The translations under genes were made by a program, and so were the position numbers. Source: Aeromonas schubertii (GTDB taxonomy: Bacteria > Pseudomonadota > Gammaproteobacteria > Enterobacterales > Aeromonadaceae). Taken from it: DNA of 64,000 nt. The stretch covers positions 18,957-82,956 of the forward strand of contig NZ_CDDB01000089.1 in assembly GCF_000820105.1 (NCBI RefSeq), written 5' to 3'. The first letter of the stretch is position 1, and every line of letters starts with the position of its first letter. Of this stretch, positions 29,733 to 36,546 are shown in pieces. Under the pieces are notes generated by a model. The model was given only the letters and a program-made list of their open reading frames with translations, did no database searches and was not told the DNA's origin.

Positions 29733-30353
29733 TTAGCCCAGGGCCGCGATGGCGGGACGGGCATGAAGTGTCTGGTACCAGCGGCTCAGGTTGGGGTAAC
29801 GCCCCTCAATTTCGATCTCCAGCCGCTGACGGCAGAAATCGAGCAACACATAGCCCGTGATATCCGCCACGCTGAAGCGATCGATGGCCACGTATTCCCG
29901 TCCATCCATGCGGGCCTCGAGGCGGGGTAGCAGCTCCTCAAGGCGCGCTCTGGACTCCACCCCCCAGGCTTCGACACAGCGCTCCCGATCCCGGAAGAAG
30001 CCGGTCAGGTTTCTAAAGGCCTGAAAGGCAACCATGATCCCCTCCAGCTCCAGGATGCGGTTCCACATCTCCACCTGGCCCTGCTCCAGCGCGGTGTCAC
30101 CAAACAGGCTCGAAGCACGGGGAGAGCCGGCATCGAAGAAGCGGCAGATGGCCATGGTCTCACACAGACAGGTGCCGTCGTCGAGCTCCAGCATGGGAAT
30201 ACGACCATTGACGCTCTTGGCCCGAAACTCGGGTTTCAGGTTGTCACCACTGCGCAGATCTACCTGCGATCTGGGCACTTCTATCCCCATTTCGGCCAGG
30301 AAGATGCTGACTCGACGGGCGCTCGGCGTGGGGGCCAGTTCATGGATTATCAT
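29733..30353 (-). CDS. Glutathione S-transferase family protein
   Basis: The 206-residue protein begins MIIHELAPTPSARRVSIFLAEMG and shows the conserved cis-proline region (NGRIPMLELDDGTCLCETMAICRF). The C-terminal domain has FSVADITGYVLLDF, the usual folding motif. It is distinct from the next gene and lacks the PNGHK motif. Substrate unknown. It is the first gene after the TetR operator candidate, 27 bp from it, and likely co-transcribed with the second transferase. Confidence 0.88.
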   Translation of the reverse strand: MIIHELAPTPSARRVSIFLAEMGIEVPRSQVDLRSGDNLKPEFRAKSVNGRIPMLELDDGTCLCETMAICRFFDAGSPRASSLFGDTALEQGQVEMWNRILELEGIMVAFQAFRNLTGFFRDRERCVEAWGVESRARLEELLPRLEARMDGREYVAIDRFSVADITGYVLLDFCRQRLEIEIEGRYPNLSRWYQTLHARPAIAALG

Positions 30354-30379
30354 GTGCTCTCTCTTTTTCTGAACGATCA

Positions 30380-30395
30380 GTTAGGTTAACCTAAC
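30380..30395. promoter_or_regulatory. Perfect 16-bp palindrome, candidate TetR operator
   Basis: GTTAGGTTAACCTAAC reads the same on both strands. It lies in the 100-bp spacer between the transferase pair and the divergent TetR gene, 26 bp upstream of the first transferase start and 58 bp upstream of the regulator. TetR proteins usually bind such palindromes to repress both directions. Binding is inferred. Confidence 0.7.
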
Positions 30396-30453
30396 GCATA
30401 ACGGAACGAACGGTCAACAATGACGTTCACCCCTTCATGAGCGAGAGAGTACG

Positions 30454-31020
30454 ATGGCAAGAAGTTGTAATTTTTGCAGAGATGAGAAACTGGAGCAGGC
30501 CATGGAGCTCTTCTGGCAGAAGGGGTATGAGGGCACCTCGGTGGCCGATCTGGTTAATCACCTCGGCATCAACCGCTTCAGCCTCTACAACAGTTATGGC
30601 GACAAGCTGACCCTCTATCGGGAGACGCTGCGTCACTACCTCTACACCCGGGGACTACCGGGGCTGGCTCGGCTCGAATCGGATCAGGGGACCCTGGACG
30701 ATCTGCTCGAGCTGGTGGAGGCCTTCGCCGCCAAGCAGAAGGCGCAGAAATACGGCTGCTTCATGCAAAATGCAGTGCTGGAGCGCGGTGTGGCGGATGA
30801 AGAGGTGACACGGATCGCCAGCGAACTGTTTACGGCGCTCAACCACGCCTTCGCCAAGGTGCTTGGCCGCACCCTCCCCAGCGAGCGGGCCACTGCCCTG
30901 GCCGCCTATCTGGTGATGCAACTACAGGGGATCCGGGTGCTGGGTAAGGCGGGTCAGTTCGAGCTGCTGGAAAGTGCCCTCCATGTGCTGCGCGAACAGA
31001 TCCTAAGCTGGAGAACCTGA
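30454..31020 (+). CDS. TetR-family transcriptional regulator
   Basis: The 188-residue protein has a TetR-type helix-turn-helix at about residues 10-55 (ELFWQKGYEGTSVADLVNHLGINRFSLYNSYGDKLTLY). The helical ligand domain contains the TetR_C-like GCFMQNAVLERG block found in regulators of electrophile or redox response. A cysteine at residue 5 and another at 8 precede the DNA-binding domain. It is divergent from two glutathione transferase genes and probably represses them until an inducer binds; this is inferred from position and palindrome. Confidence 0.9.
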   Translation: MARSCNFCRDEKLEQAMELFWQKGYEGTSVADLVNHLGINRFSLYNSYGDKLTLYRETLRHYLYTRGLPGLARLESDQGTLDDLLELVEAFAAKQKAQKYGCFMQNAVLERGVADEEVTRIASELFTALNHAFAKVLGRTLPSERATALAAYLVMQLQGIRVLGKAGQFELLESALHVLREQILSWRT

Positions 31021-31097
31021 TACACCTTCGAAGCCACCCGGTGCACCTGATAAAAGCCAGGGCCGCCCAACGGCGGCCCATCTCTCACACCCTCGAC

Positions 31098-32468
31098 TCA
31101 GCGAACCCGCGCCAACGCGGTATTGACCCTCAGGTTGCTCGCCTCCAGCCCGGGCTGCTGGCCGTAGAAGTCAAACTCCAGCTCGACCCCTGGGCGAAAC
31201 AGCAGACAGTGGGTTGAGCCGCCGAAGTGGAACATGCCGAGCAAATCCCCCTTCTCGACCCGCTGGCCTTCGCGCACCGTCACCTCGCAGCTCGACACCT
31301 CGGCCATTCCCACCGGCACCACGCACATCAGACCGATGCGCGGGTTGTCCGCCTCGATGAAGATGAGGGCGCGGGTAGCCACCGCGGTGAGGAAGGGCTG
31401 GGACTGGTTGGGGGCGCTTGGATCGGCCCCCGCCGGGTTGGCGAAGCCCTGGTAGCGGTTGGCCAGGTAGTAACTGCCGTTGACCACCTTGACCGAACGT
31501 ACGGTGCCGCTCACCGGGCTGTGCCAACGGTGATAGCTGAGGGCACTCAGGAACGCCTGGTAGACGGTACCGCCGACGAACCCGGCGGCGCCAGGATCGA
31601 AGTCGAGCAGGTTGTCGAGGGAGTAGTGCTGCCCCTTGAGCCAGAACGCCTCCTGACGCTGTACCCTCTTCACGACTTGCAGGGGAGCAGACTCACAGGC
31701 GTTGACGATGACAGCGTCGTCATCCGGCGCCGACACTGGACGAACGCCGGATCGGAAAGTACGGGTGAAGAAGTCATCCCAGCTGGCGAAGCCTTCATAC
31801 TCGGCCTCCGGCGTGCAGTGAAAGATCTCCTCGAACTGCGCCGGCGTCGGGTTCTCCCCTGCCCCCAGAGCACCACGTGCCACCGCCACCATCTGCGACT
31901 TGGCCAGCGCCCCCAGCCAGGGAACGATCAGGGTCTGCCGATCGAGGGGACTCACCGACTCGGTCAGCACATAACGGGAGGCGGGGCTTTGCAGGAACTC
32001 GGCCCAGTAGGCAAGCACCCTCTTTAACTGCTGATTGACGAGCGTGTTGGCAAAGAAGCCGTAACCTGCGGCCGTGGCCATGGGCCAGTTGAGCAAGGCA
32101 TTGATGGGAAAACCGATGAGGCCGGACGGCTCCTGGGTCTGCAGATCCTGATAGGCCTCGGGGGCCGTGGTCATGATGCCGTTGAGCAGCAGCAGGAACT
32201 CGGCGAAGCTGCGCACCTCGACTTGACCAAGCGGGGTCAGGTGCTGGTGCTGCCAGGCCTCCTCGAACATGGCCTCGGCCTGCCGGTACAGGGCCGGGTC
32301 CCCCTCCACCAGCGCCTTGAGCTCGGCCACCGGCGCCACCAGCGGGCGCGGATCCTGGGTGATCGCGTGGCGCAGGCGCTGTACCCAGCGCTCGACATGA
32401 GTCTGATCCTTGGGCATCCAGCCACCGGCATGGGCCGGATTCCGATGCATCTCCACTGCCTTGTTCAT
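31098..32468 (-). CDS. Phosphatidylserine-decarboxylase-related enzyme (PsiD-type architecture)
   Basis: From ATG 32468 (GGAGAGCGACCC upstream) the protein is 456 residues. The N-terminal part (about 1-200) resembles the PSD-associated domain (PF12588), for example FPINALLNWPMATAAG. The C-terminal part is a PSD catalytic domain: FASWDDFFTRTFR, SYHRWHSPVSGTV with the triad histidine, and the self-cleavage site FHFGGST, with Ser418 forming the pyruvoyl group. It lacks membrane anchors and is much longer than housekeeping Psd (about 290-330). This layout matches PLP-independent decarboxylases such as fungal PsiD (tryptophan decarboxylase). Amino-acid decarboxylation is a reasonable inference; the substrate is not known. 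Confidence 0.82.
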   Translation of the reverse strand: MNKAVEMHRNPAHAGGWMPKDQTHVERWVQRLRHAITQDPRPLVAPVAELKALVEGDPALYRQAEAMFEEAWQHQHLTPLGQVEVRSFAEFLLLLNGIMTTAPEAYQDLQTQEPSGLIGFPINALLNWPMATAAGYGFFANTLVNQQLKRVLAYWAEFLQSPASRYVLTESVSPLDRQTLIVPWLGALAKSQMVAVARGALGAGENPTPAQFEEIFHCTPEAEYEGFASWDDFFTRTFRSGVRPVSAPDDDAVIVNACESAPLQVVKRVQRQEAFWLKGQHYSLDNLLDFDPGAAGFVGGTVYQAFLSALSYHRWHSPVSGTVRSVKVVNGSYYLANRYQGFANPAGADPSAPNQSQPFLTAVATRALIFIEADNPRIGLMCVVPVGMAEVSSCEVTVREGQRVEKGDLLGMFHFGGSTHCLLFRPGVELEFDFYGQQPGLEASNLRVNTALARVR

Positions 32469-32629
32469 GGGTCGCTCTCCTTGGGTATCACGCCCTCGCC
32501 TGCCCGACAGCACAAACGCCAGAGCGAGGGCAACGCAGCAAGGTGTAGCACAGGAGATCATCGACCGCGATTGACAGAAGCGGCAGCGACAGGAGCTGGA
32601 AGAGACGCTGGAGCGGGAGACAGAAAGCG

Positions 32630-32654
32630 AAAAGCCGGCACTAGGCCGGCTTTT
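32630..32654 (-). terminator. Terminator after tRNA-Trp
   Basis: A perfect 10-bp stem AAAAGCCGGC/GCCGGCTTTT with a 5-nt loop lies 10 bp downstream of the tRNA 3' end on the minus strand. Confidence 0.85.
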
Positions 32655-32664
32655 CTTGAAGAAA

Positions 32665-32741
32665 TGGCAGGGGCGGCAGGACTCGAACCCGCAACCATCG
32701 GTTTTGGAGACCGCTGTTCTACCAATTGGAACTACGCCCCT
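32665..32741 (-). tRNA. tRNA-Trp (anticodon CCA), CCA end encoded
   Basis: The minus strand reads AGGGGCGTAGTTCCAATTGG at the 5' end, then an anticodon loop CTCCAAA giving anticodon CCA, the T-loop GGTTCGAGTCC and the acceptor partner CGCCCCT followed by GCCA. The acceptor stem pairs AGGGGCG with CGCCCCT. The length is 77 nt including the encoded CCA. A promoter with a GC-rich discriminator lies just upstream and a hairpin terminator downstream, so it is a single-gene transcription unit. Confidence 0.96.
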
Positions 32742-32757
32742 GCAGAGAACGAGGCGA

Positions 32758-32785
32758 ATTATACAAAGCGCAGACCAAAGGTAAA
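32758..32785 (-). promoter_or_regulatory. Promoter of tRNA-Trp
   Basis: On the minus strand a perfect TATAAT (32758-32763) lies 16 bp downstream of TTTACC (32780-32785). It is followed by the GC-rich discriminator TCGCCTCG, a pattern of stringently controlled stable-RNA promoters. The tRNA 5' end begins 17 bp after the -10. Confidence 0.7.
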
Positions 32786-32954
32786 GGCTTTTTTCTCCCT
32801 CTTTGCACCGTTTGCACAAAGTTACGCCGTTCCGTCCTATTTTCCCCATTTAAGAGAGATAAGCTGCTGATTTTATGGCCGGCTTATCCCTGTGGGGTGG
32901 GCAAGCCACGGCTTTGGGAGTAGGGTAGGAAAAGCTGCCGGGAGGGAGGCAAAC

Positions 32955-33527
32955 ATGCTCAATTACAGGCTGCTGCAACAGCTGGCACCGCTCAACTTTC
33001 GCGATGAGACCCAAACCGAGACACTGGCCGACTATCTGATCCGGGTCGGTCCACTGCTACCCGGCATTCCCCCCAATCTGCTGGCCCAATGGATCTACCG
33101 CCACTGGCGTGGCTTCGAATCCAACTGGAGCTTTATCGATCTCTCCCGGATCGAGGTTCTCCCTGCCTGGCTCGACCTCGATATCATCTGCCGCGACATC
33201 AACACCCGGCATATGGAGGTGGTCGAACGCTGGAGCGAGATGCTGCGCAGCAATCGCTATGTGCGTCGCTCCTGGCTGGCAGAGTACATGTTGACTCAGG
33301 GTACCTGGCCCGAACCCATCATAGTGCTGGCCCCTGACGAGGGAGACCACTACCCGGACGGTACGCCCATGCCCCGCCCCTATGCCCTGCTGGAGGGACA
33401 TCACCGGCTCGCCTATCTGCGCTGCCTGGCACAGGAGAATCATCCCCTGCAGAGTCGCCATGCGGTGTGGATTTGTCGGCCCGTTGTTGACAGCAAAACG
33501 TTTGCCCAACCCAAAATCGACCATTGA
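32955..33527 (+). CDS. Hypothetical protein with ParB/Srx-like segment
   Basis: The 190-residue protein starts at ATG 32955 after a strong GGGAGGGAGG ribosome site. I do not recognise it as a named family. It is a soluble, Trp- and Arg-rich protein with no signal peptide or membrane helix. The C-terminal block YALLEGHHRLAYLRCLA resembles the GHxRxxA motif of ParB/sulfiredoxin-fold domains, and PEPIIVLAPD before it fits that fold. It lies between tRNA-Trp and pyrL with no evident partner. Confidence 0.65.
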   Translation: MLNYRLLQQLAPLNFRDETQTETLADYLIRVGPLLPGIPPNLLAQWIYRHWRGFESNWSFIDLSRIEVLPAWLDLDIICRDINTRHMEVVERWSEMLRSNRYVRRSWLAEYMLTQGTWPEPIIVLAPDEGDHYPDGTPMPRPYALLEGHHRLAYLRCLAQENHPLQSRHAVWICRPVVDSKTFAQPKIDH

Positions 33528-33536
33528 AATAATGTT

Positions 33537-33564
33537 TTGACAAGGATTTTTTCGCCACTATAAT
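33537..33564 (+). promoter_or_regulatory. Promoter of the pyrLBI operon
   Basis: TTGACA (33537-33542) and TATAAT (33559-33564) are both consensus hexamers with a 16-bp spacer. Transcription should begin near 33571, about 20 bp before the leader peptide start. Confidence 0.85.
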
Positions 33565-33591
33565 CCTTCCGATTTTGCTCAGGGTCTGGTT

Positions 33592-33783
33592 ATGTTATCG
33601 CCAATAATGCATCAATTCAGCGTCGCCCCCTTCGGTGCCCAGCACCGCAACGGCGCCGTTTTTATTGGCTCCCGACCCGCAGATCCCCAATTTTTTTTGA
33701 AAAAAGCCCCTGTTTCAGGGGCTTTTTTTTTGCCCCCCACCTCAGTCAAAGGGAATGCAGACGATGACCAATCCACTCTATAA
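33592..33783 (+). CDS. pyrL: pyrBI operon leader peptide
   Basis: A 63-codon frame begins at ATG 33592 after CAGGG and runs through the attenuator. It encodes Phe-Phe across a run of eight T residues (33691-33698). In the E. coli model, low UTP makes RNA polymerase pause in the U-rich tract, so the ribosome catches up and blocks the terminator. Here the frame continues past the hairpin and ends 20 bp inside pyrB at TAA 33781-33783, longer than the 44-residue E. coli PyrL. Coupling to pyrB translation is therefore possible. The peptide itself has no known function. Confidence 0.75.
   Translation: MLSPIMHQFSVAPFGAQHRNGAVFIGSRPADPQFFLKKAPVSGAFFLPPTSVKGNADDDQSTL
33691..33731 (+). promoter_or_regulatory. 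UTP-sensitive attenuator of pyrBI
   Basis: Eight T residues (33691-33698) precede an intrinsic terminator: stem GCCCCTG/CAGGGGC (33706-33712 and 33716-33722), loop TTT and nine T residues (33723-33731). The pause tract followed by a terminator inside the leader frame is the pyrBI attenuation design. Confidence 0.85.
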
Positions 33784-34684
33784 GAAACACGTCATCTCCA
33801 TCTCCGACCTGACCCGGTCCGAGATGGAACTGGTGGTCGAAACCGCACAACGGTTGAAGGCCGACCCGAACCGCCGCCTGCTGCAAGACAAGCTGATCGC
33901 CAGCTGCTTCTTCGAGCCCTCCACCCGCACCCGCCTCTCCTTCGAGACTGCGGTGCAGCGCCTCGGTGGTAACATCATCGGCTTCGCCGATGGTGGCAAC
34001 ACCAGCGCCAAGAAGGGGGAGACGCTGGCCGACTCCCTGAAGATCATCGGCTCCTATGCAGATGCCATCGTGATGCGCCACCCCCGTGAGGGCGCAGCCC
34101 GGGTTGCCTCCGAGTTCTCTTCCGTGCCGGTCATCAATGGCGGTGACGGCGCCAACCAGCATCCGACCCAGACCCTGCTCGATCTCTTCACCATCCACGA
34201 GACGCAAGGGCGCCTGGACAACCTCAACATCGCCTTCGTCGGGGACCTCAAGTACGGCCGCACCGTGCACTCCCTGGCCCAGGCCCTGAGCCTGTTCAAC
34301 TGCCGCTTCTTCTTCATCTCTCCCGAAGCCCTGGCCATGCCCGAGTACATCTGCGAGGAGCTGGAAGAGAAGGGGATCCCGTTCAGCGTGCACGAGACCA
34401 TGGAAGAGGTGATGCCCGAGCTCGACGTCCTCTATATGACCCGGGTACAGAAGGAGCGCTTCGACGAGACCGAGTACAAGCACATGGCCGCCAAGTTCAT
34501 TCTGGATGTACCGACCCTGGAGGGCGCCAAGCCGACCATGAAGATTCTCCACCCCCTGCCGCGGGTCGACGAGATCACGGTCGCGGTCGACAAGACACCG
34601 CACGCCGCCTACTTCGAGCAGGCCGAGAACGGCGTCTACGCACGCCAGGCCCTGCTGTCACTGGTACTGAACGAAACTGTCTGA
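33764..34684 (+). CDS. pyrB: Aspartate carbamoyltransferase catalytic subunit
   Basis: The 306-residue protein begins [16 protein letters not shown] like enterobacterial PyrB. It carries the carbamoyl phosphate motif [14 protein letters not shown], plus [17 protein letters not shown] and HPLPRVDEI, the aspartate-binding segment. It condenses carbamoyl phosphate with aspartate, the committed step of pyrimidine synthesis. ATG 33764 is preferred over 33755 because GGGA lies at proper distance. It is followed 10 bp later by pyrI and preceded by the attenuator. Confidence 0.97.
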   Translation: MTNPLYKKHVISISDLTRSEMELVVETAQRLKADPNRRLLQDKLIASCFFEPSTRTRLSFETAVQRLGGNIIGFADGGNTSAKKGETLADSLKIIGSYADAIVMRHPREGAARVASEFSSVPVINGGDGANQHPTQTLLDLFTIHETQGRLDNLNIAFVGDLKYGRTVHSLAQALSLFNCRFFFISPEALAMPEYICEELEEKGIPFSVHETMEEVMPELDVLYMTRVQKERFDETEYKHMAAKFILDVPTLEGAKPTMKILHPLPRVDEITVAVDKTPHAAYFEQAENGVYARQALLSLVLNETV

Positions 34685-34694
34685 GGGGAAGAGC

Positions 34695-35153
34695 ATGTCT
34701 GAGAAATTGCAAGTAGAAGCCATCCGTAACGGCTCCGTCATCGACCACATCCCGGCCGGGCAAGGCATCAAGATCCTCAAGCTGTTCCAGCTGGTGGAGA
34801 CCCAGGAACGCATCACCGTCGGCTTCAATCTCAAGTCGGGCGCGCTGGGCAAGAAAGACCTCATCAAGATCGAGAACACCCGCCTGACCGAAGAGCAGGC
34901 CAACCAGCTGGCCCTGTTCGCCCCCAAGGCAACGGTGAACATCATCGAGGAGTTTGAGGTAGTGAAGAAGCACCAGCTCGAGCTGCCCGCGTTCATCGAA
35001 GGGGTGTTCGAGTGCCCCAACTCCAACTGCATCTCTCACCAGGAGCCGGTCGCCAGCCACTTTGCGGTTCGCGAGGTGAAGGGCTCGGTGCGGATGAAGT
35101 GCAAATACTGCGAGAAGTCCTTCACCCAGGACATAGTGAGCGCCCTCTTCTAA
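34695..35153 (+). CDS. pyrI: Aspartate carbamoyltransferase regulatory subunit
   Basis: The 152-residue protein has the allosteric nucleotide-binding domain ([21 protein letters not shown]) and a C-terminal zinc domain with four cysteines in CPNSNC and CKYC. It assembles with PyrB into the holoenzyme and confers inhibition by CTP/UTP and activation by ATP. The AGGGGAAGAGC ribosome site overlaps the pyrB stop region, and a terminator closes the operon. Confidence 0.97.
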   Translation: MSEKLQVEAIRNGSVIDHIPAGQGIKILKLFQLVETQERITVGFNLKSGALGKKDLIKIENTRLTEEQANQLALFAPKATVNIIEEFEVVKKHQLELPAFIEGVFECPNSNCISHQEPVASHFAVREVKGSVRMKCKYCEKSFTQDIVSALF

Positions 35154-35181
35154 GGCGTTTATGCAGCAATCATGACTAAAC

Positions 35182-35204
35182 AGGGCCCTATCGGGCCCTT
35201 TTTT
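35182..35204 (+). terminator. Terminator after pyrBI
   Basis: The stem AGGGCCC/GGGCCCT with loop TATC is followed by six T residues, 28 bp after the pyrI stop. Confidence 0.85.
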
Positions 35205-35237
35205 GAGCCCTGTCACATCGATTTTCGACCTGTTCGC

Positions 35238-35243
35238 TATAAT
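35238..35243 (+). promoter_or_regulatory. -10 element upstream of the ArgR-family gene
   Basis: A consensus TATAAT stands about 115 bp upstream of the ATG. No good -35 is visible at the usual distance, so the promoter may need an activator. The AT-rich leader between may hold operator sites. Confidence 0.45.
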
Positions 35244-35358
35244 TCCCGCCCTACGCAGAGGGTTTTTCGAAGGCTTATTGGATAAGCAGATAATTACTCT
35301 GCATAAACTGTAAAAGCACAAAGATTAGTGCTGAGGTTGTGCCGTGAGGAGGCGCTCT

Positions 35359-35850
35359 ATGGTCAAGACCCTGTCGGGGCATAGCGAGATTAACCACGAT
35401 GCGGCGCAACTGGATGCCTGCCGCCAGATCATCGCTCGCCACTGCTACGGCACTCAGGAGGAGATCCGCCGCGAACTGGCCCACTTCGGTTTCCCCGATA
35501 TCAGCCAGTCCACCGTCTCACGGCTGCTGCGTCGCCTCGGCGTCGCCAAGGCGCAAAACGCCAGCGGCAAGAAGATCTACACCCTGGTGGAAGAACAACT
35601 GGAAAACGGGGACAGCGCTCGCTCGATTCACGACATGGTCAAGTCGGTGGAGAGCAATCAGCAACTGGTGCTCATTCACACCACTCCGGGAGCCGCTACC
35701 GTGGTTGCCCGTATGCTGGATCGCCACGCCGACCCGGAGATCATGGGGGCCGTCGCCGGTAATGATGTGGTGCTGGTGGCCCCGAGGCACATCAGTCGGA
35801 CCAAACAGACCAGGGATGCGGTGATCCGCACCCTGAAGAAGGCGCACTGA
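35359..35850 (+). CDS. ArgR-family transcriptional regulator
   Basis: The 163-residue protein has the ArgR winged helix (CRQIIARHCYGTQEEIRRELAHFGFPDISQSTVSRLLRRLG) and the C-terminal arginine-binding and oligomerisation domain with HTTPGAATVVARMLD and a GAVAGNDVVLV block in place of the usual GTIAGDDT. ATG 35359 follows AGGAGG at ideal distance. It differs clearly from E. coli ArgR, so it may be a second ArgR paralogue and not the housekeeping repressor. It lies just downstream of pyrBI; carbamoyl phosphate links both pathways, but a direct role there is inference. Confidence 0.85.
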   Translation: MVKTLSGHSEINHDAAQLDACRQIIARHCYGTQEEIRRELAHFGFPDISQSTVSRLLRRLGVAKAQNASGKKIYTLVEEQLENGDSARSIHDMVKSVESNQQLVLIHTTPGAATVVARMLDRHADPEIMGAVAGNDVVLVAPRHISRTKQTRDAVIRTLKKAH

Positions 35851-35869
35851 CCGGCGTCAGTTCGCTCGA

Positions 35870-35977
35870 TCAATCCCGTACGGAGCGAGCCTCACGCTCG
35901 GCGCGCTCACGAGCCAGCACACGCTTGTACCACCAGCTGTTGCGACGACGATGAGTGTTGGAGAAGCGACGGGACAT
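35870..35977 (-). CDS. Small basic protein of 35 residues, unknown
   Basis: A short frame from ATG 35977 to TGA 35870-35872 encodes MSRRFSNTHRRRNSWWYKRV followed by an Arg/Glu-rich helix (LARERAEREARS). It has many Arg residues and a WWY cluster, suggesting binding to nucleic acid or to membrane. The ribosome site is weak (GCGGAATTG). It lies 20 bp from the convergent ArgR-family gene. I do not recognise a family; the amino-acid pattern looks protein-like, but the evidence is limited. Confidence 0.4.
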   Translation of the reverse strand: MSRRFSNTHRRRNSWWYKRVLARERAEREARSVRD

Positions 35978-36063
35978 GGATCAATTCCGCGAGTAACGAC
36001 AGGGGCGGGCATTATGCGATAAACCGCTTCCCCCTGTCTTTAGCTGGATCAATAAAACCCCCC

Positions 36064-36360
36064 TCAGGCTCCCACCCGCAGACGTTTATCTCCCTTCTCC
36101 ACCTTGGGTTGCTCCGGCTTGGCTGAAAGAGCATGCCAGCTGAGCGGTCCATTACTCTCCTGATCATTTTGGGGAGCACAGATCAGTGGACCACTCTCCA
36201 GGTCCAACACGGCCCCCAGACTGTAACGGCGATCCTCATACCAGCAGACTCGCTCACCCGGATTGACGGGAAGCCACAAGCGGGCATCCCCCTCGGCGTG
36301 GGCCGCCCCTGCGCCCAACCCCCAGAGACTCAACAGCCCCAACACATGCCACTTCATCAT
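36064..36360 (-). CDS. Secreted DUF1496-family protein (YnjH-like)
   Basis: The 98-residue protein has a clear signal peptide (LGLLSLWGLGAGAAHA) and a mature part of about 75 residues. The segment RVCWYEDRRYSLGAVLDLESGPLICA carries the two cysteines and YSxGA pattern of DUF1496, probably forming a disulfide in the periplasm. Function unknown. Two ATGs are adjacent at the start; either gives the same signal peptide. It is a single gene. Confidence 0.75.
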   Translation of the reverse strand: MMKWHVLGLLSLWGLGAGAAHAEGDARLWLPVNPGERVCWYEDRRYSLGAVLDLESGPLICAPQNDQESNGPLSWHALSAKPEQPKVEKGDKRLRVGA

Positions 36361-36546
36361 TCGACTCCTCTTGCCTGTTCCCTGTTAGAGCGACCCCTGG
36401 CGCGAAAATATTAATCGCCCCCTCTGGCTTTCCATAACCACTGTGATAGCCTGCGCGCCGACTCGTCTGGCCATTTGCTGTACAGCTGATCCCAAGGCTG
36501 CCGGCGGGCCGGAACGCCCCTCTCCTTTCGTTTTGGACTTGCTTCA

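Noticed and set aside
35270-35340. ARG box before the ArgR-family gene
   Set aside because: The AT-rich sequence TCTGCATAAACTG only loosely resembles the consensus; too few matches to report as a site.
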